Shown here piece after piece: positions 1 through 7,737 of a stretch of DNA of 64,000 bases. The stretch comes from Streptomyces lavendulae subsp. lavendulae. Lineage in GTDB: Bacteria; Actinomycetota; Actinomycetes; Streptomycetales; Streptomycetaceae. A program made the translations under genes and the position numbers. The notes under the pieces are model-generated. The model made no database searches, was not told where the DNA came from, and worked only from the letters and a program-made list of their open reading frames with translations. The stretch covers positions 2,852,001 through 2,916,000 of the forward strand of contig NZ_CP024985.1 of assembly GCF_002803845.1 (NCBI RefSeq), written 5' to 3'. The stretch's first letter is position 1. Each line of letters begins with the position of its first letter.

Positions 1-140
1 AGGTCTCGCGTGCCCCGGACGACGTCCGCGGGCGCCTCACCAACCTCCGACGCGGTATCCAGCAGGGGCGTCAGGCCGGCACCTCCGGCCCCGCGACCGG
101 CAGTTACCACATCGACCCCACTTACCAGCAGGAGCGATAG
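1..140 (+). CDS. cvnA: CvnA sensor histidine kinase-like protein, C-terminal end only
   Basis: The window opens inside a reading frame that ends with TAG at 138-140. Only the last 45 or so residues are present. They contain VRGRLTNLRRGIQQGR, almost the same as the tail of the complete CvnA encoded at 1965-5180, so this is the 3' end of a paralogous cvnA. CvnA proteins are membrane proteins with an HATPase domain that act with the CvnB, CvnC and CvnD proteins encoded next to them. The stop codon is followed without a gap by the cvnB start, which fits a translationally coupled operon. The domain-bearing part lies outside the window. Confidence 0.85.
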   Translation, partial: VSRAPDDVRGRLTNLRRGIQQGRQAGTSGPATGSYHIDPTYQQER

Positions 141-563
141 TTGAGTTCGATGAGCCAGGCGGCACAGAACCTGAACTGGTTGATCACCAACTTCGTGGAC
201 AACACCCCTGGGGTGTCCCACACCGTGGTGGTCTCCGCCGACGGACTCCTTCTGGCGATGTCCGAAGGATTCCCCCGTGACCGCGCCGACCAGCTGGCGG
301 CCGTGGCCTCCGGTCTGACCTCGCTGACCGCCGGGGCCTCCCGGATCTTCGAGGGCGGCGCCGTCAACCAGACCGTGGTCGAGATGGACCGGGGATTCCT
401 CTTCCTCATGTCCGTCTCCGACGGATCCTCGCTGGCCGTTCTCGCGCACCCCGAATGCGACATCGGCCTCGTGGGCTACGAGATGGCCCTCCTCGTGGAC
501 CGCGCCGGCAGCGTCCTCACCCCGGACCTGCGCGCGGAGCTTCAGGGAAGCCTGCTCATCTGA
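141..563 (+). CDS. cvnB: Roadblock/LC7 domain protein CvnB, upstream conservon
   Basis: Small Roadblock/LC7 fold protein, the partner and likely regulator of the CvnD GTPase in a conservon. The product starts near SQAAQNLNWLITNFV and is about 137-140 residues, the normal size. It differs from the second copy (5182-5604) at only two positions in the shared region. Two starts are possible: TTG at 141, directly after the cvnA stop with AGGAG six bases before it, or ATG at 150. The spacing favours TTG; family members are often drawn from the ATG. It is soluble, with no signal peptide or membrane segment. Confidence 0.93.
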   Translation: MSSMSQAAQNLNWLITNFVDNTPGVSHTVVVSADGLLLAMSEGFPRDRADQLAAVASGLTSLTAGASRIFEGGAVNQTVVEMDRGFLFLMSVSDGSSLAVLAHPECDIGLVGYEMALLVDRAGSVLTPDLRAELQGSLLI

Positions 564-714
564 CTCGCACACTCCCGGCCGGACGGTACTTCCGGCCGGG
601 GGACCGGGACTCCGCACCCGGAAACCAGTACACCCGTCAGGCCGTCATCACGTCCCCCCACCGGCCGCCCCGTCAGACGGCACGCTGACCACTGCTGTCC
701 AGCCCGGAGGATCA

Positions 715-1107
715 ATGACCCCGCCCCCCGCCTATCCCGATGCGTACGGAGATTCGTACTCGGAAGGCGACCAGCCGCTGGTGCGTCCGTACGCGATGAC
801 CGGCGGCCGTACCCGGCCCCGCTACCAGCTCGCCATCGAGGCGCTGGTCAGCACCACGGCCGATCCGATGCACCTCTCCACCCTGCTCCCCGAGCACCAG
901 CGCATCTGCACCCTGTGCCGCGAGGTGAAGTCGGTCGCGGAGGTCTCCGCACTGCTGTCGATGCCGCTCGGTGTCGCCCGGATCCTCGTGGCCGACCTGG
1001 CCGAGGCCGGAATGGTGGCCATCCACCAGCCGGGCAATGGAGAGGCCGGCGGAACGCCGGATGTAACGCTGCTCGAGAGGGTTCTCAGTGGACTTCGCAA
1101 GCTCTGA
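715..1107 (+). CDS. cvnC: DUF742 protein CvnC, upstream conservon
   Basis: DUF742 protein of 130 residues, the third conservon component. It has a short tyrosine-rich N-terminal tail, then the family block VRPYAMTGGRTRPRYQLAIE (about residues 23-42), and a winged-helix-like core with LLSMPLGVARILVADLAE. An ATG is preceded by GGAGG. A gap of about 150 bases separates it from cvnB. Its last 20 bases overlap the start of cvnD, so the two are probably translated together. Compared with the second CvnC its N-terminal tail is much shorter and different, while the core is nearly the same. Confidence 0.92.
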   Translation: MTPPPAYPDAYGDSYSEGDQPLVRPYAMTGGRTRPRYQLAIEALVSTTADPMHLSTLLPEHQRICTLCREVKSVAEVSALLSMPLGVARILVADLAEAGMVAIHQPGNGEAGGTPDVTLLERVLSGLRKL

Positions 1108-1672
1108 CGCCGGAGCGGCTCCCCGCTCCACCACCTCCGCGAAGATCGTGGTGGCGGGCGGCTTCGGCGTGGGCAAGACCACGTTCGTCGGCGCGGTCTC
1201 CGAGATCAACCCGCTGCGCACCGAAGCCGTCATGACGTCCGCGAGCGCGGGCATCGACGACCTCACCCACACCGGTGACAAGACGACCACCACGGTCGCC
1301 ATGGACTTCGGCCGCATCACCCTGGACCAGGACCTGATCCTGTACCTCTTCGGTACGCCCGGTCAGGACCGCTTCTGGTTCATGTGGGACGACCTGGTCC
1401 GCGGCGCGATCGGTGCCATCGTGCTCGTCGACACGCGCCGTCTCGCGGACTGCTTCCCGGCCGTGGACTACTTCGAGAACAGCGGCCTGCCGTTCGTCGT
1501 GGCGCTCAACGGCTTCGAGGGGCACCAGCCGTACACGCCGGAGGAGGTCCGCGAGGCCCTCCAGATCGGGCCCGACGCCCCGATCATCACCACCGACGCC
1601 CGCCACCGCGCGGACGCCAAGAGCGCGCTCATCACCCTCGTCGAGCACGCGCTGATGGCCCGGCTCAAGTAA
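1088..1672 (+). CDS. cvnD: Ras-like GTPase CvnD, upstream conservon
   Basis: GTP-binding protein of 194 residues, the switch component of the conservon. The P-loop GGFGVGKTTFVG is at about residues 26-37, a switch II-like segment FGTPGQDRF at about 90, and VALNGFEG at the usual NKxD position, so Asn is kept but the motif is non-canonical as in the MglA-like CvnD family. It starts at GTG 1088, inside the end of cvnC. It is nearly identical to the CvnD at 6236-6823; most changes are in the first 15 residues and a few conservative swaps. A strong hairpin follows, so this closes the first operon. Confidence 0.94.
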   Translation: MDFASSDAGAAPRSTTSAKIVVAGGFGVGKTTFVGAVSEINPLRTEAVMTSASAGIDDLTHTGDKTTTTVAMDFGRITLDQDLILYLFGTPGQDRFWFMWDDLVRGAIGAIVLVDTRRLADCFPAVDYFENSGLPFVVALNGFEGHQPYTPEEVREALQIGPDAPIITTDARHRADAKSALITLVEHALMARLK

Positions 1673-1695
1673 CACGGTCTCCAGGTGGATTCGCC

Positions 1696-1729
1696 GGGGC
1701 GGGCTGTGTCATCGGACACGGCCCGCCCC
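1696..1729 (+). terminator. Hairpin terminator after the upstream conservon
   Basis: A 15-base arm at 1696-1710 pairs with 1715-1729 around the loop ATCG, with one G-T wobble. It lies 24 bases after the cvnD stop. There is no long T run, as is common for Streptomyces terminators. Confidence 0.75.
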
Positions 1730-1837
1730 TGTCGTTCATAACGTTTCGACAGTGAATTGCCGCCAGTTGGGCACAGCGCGCGTTCGGCTGGTATCGCTGT
1801 GCGCACATCCGTCCCGGCTTTTGCCGTAGCTCGCTCT

Positions 1838-1908
1838 TTATGTCCGGTTTATGCGGGACATAAGGCTCTGGGAACGGCCGGTTTCAACTGTTTGGAACAC
1901 GGCCGTTC
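1838..1908. promoter_or_regulatory. Two inverted repeats upstream of the second cvnA
   Basis: The 235 bases between the terminator and the second cvnA hold two dyads. TTATGTCC (1838-1845) and GGACATAA (1856-1863) are separated by 10 bases. GAACGGCCG (1872-1880) and CGGCCGTTC (1900-1908) are separated by 19 bases. Their place 57-127 bases before the GTG start suits regulator binding, but no known operator is recognised. A leader RNA fold is the alternative. Confidence 0.45.
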
Positions 1909-1964
1909 ATCATGCTGGAATTCAACGAACTAGCTAGTAGCACCGCCGAGAGGTTGTTGGTCGA

Positions 1965-4900
1965 GTGAGGCGAAGCAACTCGAGCCCCGCGGATGAACCC
2001 GCGCGCGGCAACTTCACCCCGCCGCCGCGCGCGGCCGCGTCTCCCGTCGACGTACCCGTGGAACCACCCACCGGCGGCGGCAGCACCAGCAAGTTCTCCC
2101 CCCGCAACTGGCGCGTGCCGACCCGTCTGAACGCCATCCTCCTCGTACCGGCCCTCGTGGGCCTGGTCATGGGCGGCTTCCAGGTGAAGGGTTCGGTCGA
2201 CAGCTGGAACGAGGCCAAGGACGCCGAGCAGACCGCGCGGATCGTCCAGGCGGCGGCCGAATACGGCCAGGCCCTCCTCAACGAGCGCGACCTCACCGCC
2301 GAGCCCCTCCTCAAGGGCGACCGCAACAACGAGGCCGTGACGAAGGCCTACGCGGCCACCGACGCGGCCAAGGCCAAGTTCGCCCAGGCCGCGAAGAACC
2401 TGCCGCAGAAGCAGGGTCTGGAACGGCGCCTGGAGCTCTTCCGCCAGGAGGAGCCCAAGCTGGAGCAGGTCCGCAAGACGGCCTACGCCGTCCCCGAGAC
2501 CGCCAAGAAGAACCTCCCCGCCGCGGCCGGCCCCATCCCGACCGAAGAGGGGTACGTGCTGGTCCAGCACTACCTCATGCAGTTCTCCAACGAACTGGGT
2601 CTCGGCACCGGCAACGTCACCAGCTACGGCCGCATGGTCTACGCGGTCGAGCTGGCCAAGGCCGCGAACTCGCTCCAGCGCTCCGTCGGCACGCACCTGC
2701 TGGTGCGCCCGAACGAGGACGAGAACGTCCGGAAGGCCCAGCTCGTCGCCTTCTCCTCCTACGCCTACCTCGAAGAGATCGCCATCGGTGAGTACGTCGC
2801 CGCCGGCACCGACGAGGACACCAACCGGCTGAAGGAGGTCATGGGCAAGAAGTCCCAGGAGGGCGCCGCCAAGCTCGCGCAGGCCAAGCAGGCCGCCGAG
2901 CAGTCCGGCAGCACCACCTTCAAGGCTCCGCCCGTGGTCAACGGCTCCGCGCTCACCGGTATGACCGAGGCGATAGCCAGCGGCGACAAGCCCGCCAAGC
3001 TCGCCCTGAACGGCACCACCGCCCCCGCCTGGCAGGCCGCCGCCACCGCCAAGTTCGACGCCTACGCCGAGATCGAGAAGGACCTCCTCGGCAAGGCCGT
3101 CGACGACGCCGTCGCCGTCTCCGACAAGTCGCAGAGCGACGCCATCCTCACCGGCGCCATCGTGGTCGTGGCCATGCTCGCCGCGTTCATCCTGGCCGGC
3201 ATGATGGCCCGCCAGATGAGCCGCGCGATGCTGCGCCTGCGCAGCTCCGCCTTCGACGTCGCCGAGCAGCGCCTGCCGATGCTCGTCGACCAGCTCTCGC
3301 GCACGGACCCGGGCAAGGTCGACACCCGCGTCCAGCCGATCCCGATCAACTCCCAGGACGAGATCGGCGAGGTCGCCCGCGCCTTCGACCAGGTCCACCG
3401 GGAAGCGGTCCGGCTCGCCGCCGAGCAGGCGCTCCTGCGAGGGAACGTCAACGCGATCTTCACCAACCTCTCCATGCGCAACCAGTCGCTGATCGAGGGC
3501 CAGCTGACCCTCATCACCGACCTGGAGAACAACGAGGCCGACCCGGACCAGCTGGAGAACCTCTTCCGCCTGGACCACCTCGCCACCCGTATGCGCCGCA
3601 ACGGCGAGAACCTCCTCATCCTCGCGGGTGAGAACCCGGGCCGCCGCTGGGACCAGCCGGTCCCCCTCGTCGACGTGCTGCGCGCCGCCTCCTCCGAGGT
3701 GGAGCAGTACGAGCGCATCGAGCTCTCGGGCGTCTCCGAGGCCGAGATCCACGGCCAGGCCGTGACCGACCTCGTGCACCTGCTCGCCGAGCTCCTGGAG
3801 AACGCCACCACGTTCTCCTCCCCGCAGACCAAGGTCCGCGTCAACGCCACGCGTCTGCCCGACGGGCGCGTGATGGTCGAGATCCACGACAAGGGCATCG
3901 GCCTCACCGCCGAGGACTTCGCGGACATCAACCACAAGCTGGCCAACCCGCCGACCGTGGACGCCGCGATCTCGCAGCGCATGGGTCTGTTCGTGGTCGG
4001 CCGGCTGGCGGACCGCCACAGCATCCGCGTGCAGCTGCGCCCCTCGGGCGAGGCGGCGGGCACCACCTCGCTGGTCATGCTCCCCGACGCCATCACCCAC
4101 GGTGGCGGTGGCGAGGGCATCCCGGACGACGACTTCACCGTCTCCTCGATCATTCCGCAGCAGCAGAGCCAGCAGGCGGCCCCGCTGCGCACCGCCGCCG
4201 AACTCGGCTTCGACGACTCGCGCTACGACGCCCAGGGCGGACAGGGCCCCGACGGGGCGCCGGTCGACCCGGTCGTGCGCTCGCTCGGCCGCGAGGAGCG
4301 CCGGGCCCAGCTGGAGGCGCAGGTCGGCTTCCCGCAGGAGCAGCCGCAGCCTCAGCAGCAGCAGCCGGAAGCTGCCGGCCAGGAGTATCCGGAACCCCAG
4401 CCGGAGCACGCGTACCAGCCGTACCAGGGCTACGAGCAGCCGGCCGCGCCGGCCTACGAGGCCCCGTACGAGAACGCGCAGCAGCCCCAGTCCTACGAGG
4501 CGTACCCCGACCAGGGATATGCCTATACGGAAGACGGCTACCCGGAGCAGCAGCAGCCCGCGCAGGCGTACGACGGCGGTTACGAAGAGCAGTCACCGCA
4601 GGCGGCATGGCCCGAGCAGAACACCTTCCCGGGCTCCTACCAGCAGGACTACGGGATCGAATCGGAATCCCAGCCCGCTCCCGAACCGGCCCGGGAACGC
4701 GTAGGCTTCGACCGTCCGGGCGCCGCTGCCGACACCGGTCACGAAATGACCGGAGCGGGCCTGCCGCGACGCGGCAGCCAGCAGCAGTGGCAGCCGGCAC
4801 AGCAGGAAGCGGAGTCCTCCGGATCCCTCTTCGAGCAGCGCCCGCAGCGTCAGCAGCAGGCCGCCGCCGCGGAGAAGGCCCCGGCGGAGGAGACGGACGA

Positions 4901-5180
4901 CGGCGCCGCGTGGCGTTCGCGCAACGACGAGCGCTGGCAGCAGGCCGGCAAGCTCCGTGAGCCGAAGGCGGGCGGGGTCACCCCGTCCGGTCTCCCTCGG
5001 CGGGTACCCAAGGCCAACCTGGTCGAGGGCGCCGCGGAGACGACCCCGCAGGGCGGCCCGCAGGTCTCCCGCGCACCGGAGGACGTCCGTGGCAGGTTGA
5101 GCAACCTGCGACGCGGTGTCCAGCAGGGACGCAGCGCGGGTTCCGAGCAGTCAAGTAACAGCTATGACCAGGAGCGTTAG
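1965..5180 (+). CDS. cvnA: Sensor histidine kinase-like membrane protein CvnA, second conservon
   Basis: Membrane sensor of 1071 residues. The N-terminus is cytoplasmic, with a first membrane segment at about 54-72, a long extracellular nitrate-sensor-like helical domain, and a second membrane segment at about 393-413. A HAMP-like linker and an HATPase domain follow, with the N-box ELLENATTF near residue 610. The last 350 residues are low complexity, rich in Gln, Pro, Tyr and Glu, and end in a conserved basic tail like the one at the window start. The segment RLDHLATRMRRN replaces a classical H-box, so phosphotransfer is not assured. It starts at GTG 1965. The stop abuts the cvnB start, and the protein probably controls the GTPase module below. 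Confidence 0.95.
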   Translation: MRRSNSSPADEPARGNFTPPPRAAASPVDVPVEPPTGGGSTSKFSPRNWRVPTRLNAILLVPALVGLVMGGFQVKGSVDSWNEAKDAEQTARIVQAAAEYGQALLNERDLTAEPLLKGDRNNEAVTKAYAATDAAKAKFAQAAKNLPQKQGLERRLELFRQEEPKLEQVRKTAYAVPETAKKNLPAAAGPIPTEEGYVLVQHYLMQFSNELGLGTGNVTSYGRMVYAVELAKAANSLQRSVGTHLLVRPNEDENVRKAQLVAFSSYAYLEEIAIGEYVAAGTDEDTNRLKEVMGKKSQEGAAKLAQAKQAAEQSGSTTFKAPPVVNGSALTGMTEAIASGDKPAKLALNGTTAPAWQAAATAKFDAYAEIEKDLLGKAVDDAVAVSDKSQSDAILTGAIVVVAMLAAFILAGMMARQMSRAMLRLRSSAFDVAEQRLPMLVDQLSRTDPGKVDTRVQPIPINSQDEIGEVARAFDQVHREAVRLAAEQALLRGNVNAIFTNLSMRNQSLIEGQLTLITDLENNEADPDQLENLFRLDHLATRMRRNGENLLILAGENPGRRWDQPVPLVDVLRAASSEVEQYERIELSGVSEAEIHGQAVTDLVHLLAELLENATTFSSPQTKVRVNATRLPDGRVMVEIHDKGIGLTAEDFADINHKLANPPTVDAAISQRMGLFVVGRLADRHSIRVQLRPSGEAAGTTSLVMLPDAITHGGGGEGIPDDDFTVSSIIPQQQSQQAAPLRTAAELGFDDSRYDAQGGQGPDGAPVDPVVRSLGREERRAQLEAQVGFPQEQPQPQQQQPEAAGQEYPEPQPEHAYQPYQGYEQPAAPAYEAPYENAQQPQSYEAYPDQGYAYTEDGYPEQQQPAQAYDGGYEEQSPQAAWPEQNTFPGSYQQDYGIESESQPAPEPARERVGFDRPGAAADTGHEMTGAGLPRRGSQQQWQPAQQEAESSGSLFEQRPQRQQQAAAAEKAPAEETDDGAAWRSRNDERWQQAGKLREPKAGGVTPSGLPRRVPKANLVEGAAETTPQGGPQVSRAPEDVRGRLSNLRRGVQQGRSAGSEQSSNSYDQER

Positions 5181-5181
5181 T

Positions 5182-5604
5182 GTGAGCCCGATGAGCCAGG
5201 CGGCACAGAACCTGAACTGGTTGATCACCAACTTCGTGGACAACACCCCAGGGGTGTCCCACACCGTGGTGGTCTCCGCCGACGGCCTTCTTCTGGCGAT
5301 GTCCGACGGGTTCCCGCGCGACCGCGCCGATCAGCTGGCGGCCGTGGCCTCCGGTCTGACGTCGCTGACCGCGGGAGCCTCCCGGATCTTCGAGGGCGGC
5401 GCCGTCAACCAGACCGTGGTCGAGATGGACCGGGGATTCCTCTTCCTCATGTCCGTCTCCGACGGATCGTCCCTCGCGGTGCTCGCGCACCCCGAGTGCG
5501 ACATCGGCCTCGTGGGCTACGAGATGGCCCTTCTTGTCGATCGCGCGGGCAGTGTCCTGACTCCGGATCTGCGCGCCGAGCTGCAGGGAAGTCTTCTCAA
5601 CTAA
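5182..5604 (+). CDS. cvnB: Roadblock/LC7 domain protein CvnB, second conservon
   Basis: Second copy of the Roadblock/LC7 partner, about 137-140 residues. In the shared region it differs from the first copy only at an Asp for Glu near residue 39 and at the final residue (Asn for Ile). GTG at 5182 follows the cvnA stop by one base with AGGAG close before it; ATG at 5191 is the alternative start. Longer upstream starts would run inside cvnA and are not credible. Roadblock proteins bind small GTPases, here expected to be CvnD. Confidence 0.94.
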   Translation: MSPMSQAAQNLNWLITNFVDNTPGVSHTVVVSADGLLLAMSDGFPRDRADQLAAVASGLTSLTAGASRIFEGGAVNQTVVEMDRGFLFLMSVSDGSSLAVLAHPECDIGLVGYEMALLVDRAGSVLTPDLRAELQGSLLN

Positions 5605-5697
5605 CAGACAGGCAGTGTGTTTCGCGTCATCGCACCGTAGGGTGCGGTGGCGCGGTTCCACAGGGAGTACTGCGTTCTTGGAGTCGGAGGAGGAAAC

Positions 5698-6255
5698 GTG
5701 ACAACACCCGGAGGACATCCTTATGGCGGCGCGCAGCAGCCGCAGGGTGGGCACGACCAGAACCGCTTCAACTTCCCCTCGGCTCCCAGCCGGCCCGTGC
5801 CGGAGCAGAACCCCTACCAGCACCAGCAGTACGGCCAGCCCCAGCAACCCCCGTATTCCCAGCGCCCTTCGCAGCAGCCGTTGCGCGGCTCCCAGCCGCA
5901 GGCTCCGAAGGCGCACAACCCGCTGGTGCGTCCGTACGCGATGACCGGCGGTCGTACCCGGCCGCGCTACCAGCTCGCCATCGAGGCGCTGGTCAGTACC
6001 ACGGCGGATCCCGCCCGGCTGCAAGGGCAGTTGCCCGAGCACCAGCGCATCTGCCGCCTGTGCCAGGAGATCAAATCCGTAGCGGAGATCTCGGCACTTC
6101 TCTCCATTCCTCTTGGTGTCGCCCGCATCCTCGTAGCCGACCTGGCGGAGGCGGGCCTTGTCGCCATTCACCAGCCCGGCGGCGACGAGTCTGCCGGTGG
6201 CCAGCCAGATGTGACACTGCTCGAAAGGGTGCTCAGTGGACTTCGCAAGCTCTAA
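5698..6255 (+). CDS. cvnC: DUF742 protein CvnC, second conservon
   Basis: DUF742 protein of 185 residues. A GTG start at 5698 sits right after GGAGGAGGAAAC, an excellent ribosome site, which rules out the upstream ATG at 5647. The first 70 residues are a Gln, Pro and Tyr-rich disordered tail, quite unlike the short tail of the first CvnC. The core from LVRPYAMTGGRTRPRYQLAI onward is almost the same in both copies. The last 20 bases overlap cvnD. Confidence 0.94.
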   Translation: MTTPGGHPYGGAQQPQGGHDQNRFNFPSAPSRPVPEQNPYQHQQYGQPQQPPYSQRPSQQPLRGSQPQAPKAHNPLVRPYAMTGGRTRPRYQLAIEALVSTTADPARLQGQLPEHQRICRLCQEIKSVAEISALLSIPLGVARILVADLAEAGLVAIHQPGGDESAGGQPDVTLLERVLSGLRKL

Positions 6256-6823
6256 CGGCGGAGCGGCTCCTGCTCGCTCCACCACCTCCGCGAAGATCGT
6301 GGTGGCGGGCGGCTTCGGCGTGGGCAAGACCACGTTCGTCGGCGCGGTCTCCGAGATCAACCCGCTGCGCACCGAAGCCGTCATGACCAGTGCCTCGGCC
6401 GGCATCGACGACCTCACCCACACCGGTGACAAGACGACCACCACGGTCGCCATGGACTTCGGCCGCATCACCCTGGACCAGGACCTGATCCTGTACCTCT
6501 TCGGTACGCCCGGTCAGGACCGCTTCTGGTTCATGTGGGACGACCTGGTCCGCGGTGCGATCGGTGCCGTCGTCCTCGTCGACACCCGCCGTCTCGCGGA
6601 CTGCTTCCCGGCCGTGGACTACTTCGAGAACAGCGGCCTGCCGTTCGTGATCGCCCTCAACGGCTTCGACGGCCACCAGCCGTACACGCCGGAGGAGGTC
6701 CGCGAGGCCCTCCAGATCGGGCCCGACGCCCCGATCATCACCACCGACGCCCGCCACCGCGCGGACGCCAAGAGCGCGCTCATCACGCTCGTCGAGCACG
6801 CCCTGATGGCCCGTCTGCGGTAG
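6236..6823 (+). CDS. cvnD: Ras-like GTPase CvnD, second conservon
   Basis: GTPase of 195 residues with the P-loop GGFGVGKTTFVG, FGTPGQDRF and ALNGFDG. It starts at GTG inside the end of cvnC, the same overlap as in the first conservon. DNA identity to 1088-1672 is very high over long stretches. This points to recent duplication or gene conversion of the GTPase part. It probably acts at the inner face of the membrane with CvnA. Confidence 0.95.
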   Translation: MDFASSNGGAAPARSTTSAKIVVAGGFGVGKTTFVGAVSEINPLRTEAVMTSASAGIDDLTHTGDKTTTTVAMDFGRITLDQDLILYLFGTPGQDRFWFMWDDLVRGAIGAVVLVDTRRLADCFPAVDYFENSGLPFVIALNGFDGHQPYTPEEVREALQIGPDAPIITTDARHRADAKSALITLVEHALMARLR

Positions 6824-6840
6824 CCGTCCCCCTCGTGCGC

Positions 6841-6879
6841 CGGAGCGCCGGGATCCCCTCAGGGGATCCCGGCGCTCCG
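6841..6879 (+). terminator. Hairpin terminator after the second conservon
   Basis: Near-perfect palindrome: the arm at 6841-6859 pairs with 6861-6879, giving an 18-19 bp stem with a minimal loop, followed by TCTTTG. It lies 17 bases after the cvnD stop. Confidence 0.85.
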
Positions 6880-6977
6880 TCTTTGCCGCCCCGCGCGTGG
6901 CACGCCCTGGCCCGCGGCCCGTTGTGGGATCGTCGCGTCGACCGGATCGGCGAGCGGCGAGTTTCGAGGTGATGGGG

Positions 6978-7730
6978 ATGTCCGTGTCCCGCAGCGACGC
7001 GTACGGCACGTGGTTCTACGAGAGCCAGCAGGACGGCTCGGCGCGGTCCGCCGAGCGGGTGCTGCCGCTGGTCTTCGACCTGGTCGAGCCCTCCAGCGTG
7101 GTCGACCTGGGCTGCGGTACGGGGTCCTGGCTGGCGGCGGCCCGCCGGCTGGGCGCGCAGTCGGTCCTCGGGGTCGACGGGGACTGGGTCACCGAGTCCG
7201 CCCTGCGCATCCCGGCGGAGTCCTTCCTGCGGTGGGACCTCTCCGAGCCGCTGCGGCTGGAGGGCCGGCGCTTCGACCTGGCCATGTCCCTGGAGGCGGC
7301 CGAGCACCTGGACCCGGGCCGGGCCGACTCGCTGGTCGCCGACCTCTGCGCGCTGTCCGACGTGGTGCTCTTCTCGGCCGCGATCCCCGGTCAGACCGGC
7401 AGCGACCACCGCAACGAGCAGTGGCCGAACTACTGGCGCGACCACTTCGGCCGGTGGGGGTACGAGCTCGTCGACTGCCTGCGAACCCGGCTGTGGGACG
7501 ACCCCGAGATCGAGCCCTGGTACGCGCAGAACGCCTACCTGTACGTGAGCGCGGACCGCCTGGCGGAGGACGAGCGGCTGCGGCAGGCGGCGGCGGAGAC
7601 GGGGCGCATGCCGCTGTGCGCGGTGCACCCGGGGCTGCTGGCCCTCTTCTCGAAGCCCTTCGCTCCGGAGGTGCCCGTACCGCGCGTGCTGCGTCCCGCT
7701 CCGCTGCGTTTCACCGCGGCCGCGCGGTAG
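6978..7730 (+). CDS. SAM-dependent class I methyltransferase
   Basis: Methyltransferase of 250 residues. The SAM-binding motif I VVDLGCGTGSW is near residue 37, followed by the acidic strand end VLGVDGDW, and SLEAAEHLDP is the motif expected before the catalytic loop. ATG 6978 has GAGG eight bases upstream; ATG 6972 is only two bases from the same site, so 6978 is preferred. The substrate is unknown. It faces a glycosyltransferase gene with only 7 bases between the stops; because they are convergent they are not an operon. Glycan or lipid methylation is possible but not shown by the sequence. Confidence 0.85.
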   Translation: MSVSRSDAYGTWFYESQQDGSARSAERVLPLVFDLVEPSSVVDLGCGTGSWLAAARRLGAQSVLGVDGDWVTESALRIPAESFLRWDLSEPLRLEGRRFDLAMSLEAAEHLDPGRADSLVADLCALSDVVLFSAAIPGQTGSDHRNEQWPNYWRDHFGRWGYELVDCLRTRLWDDPEIEPWYAQNAYLYVSADRLAEDERLRQAAAETGRMPLCAVHPGLLALFSKPFAPEVPVPRVLRPAPLRFTAAAR

Positions 7731-7737
7731 CCGACCG

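Noticed and set aside
1884..4409. Long minus-strand frame opposite the second cvnA
   Set aside because: It is the usual open antisense frame of GC-rich genes, with Leu/Arg/Gly/Asp low complexity and no recognisable domain; the plus-strand gene is certain.
1..6823. The doubled conservon as an assembly artefact
   Set aside because: The cvnC N-terminal parts and intergenic regions differ fully, so the copies are real paralogues.
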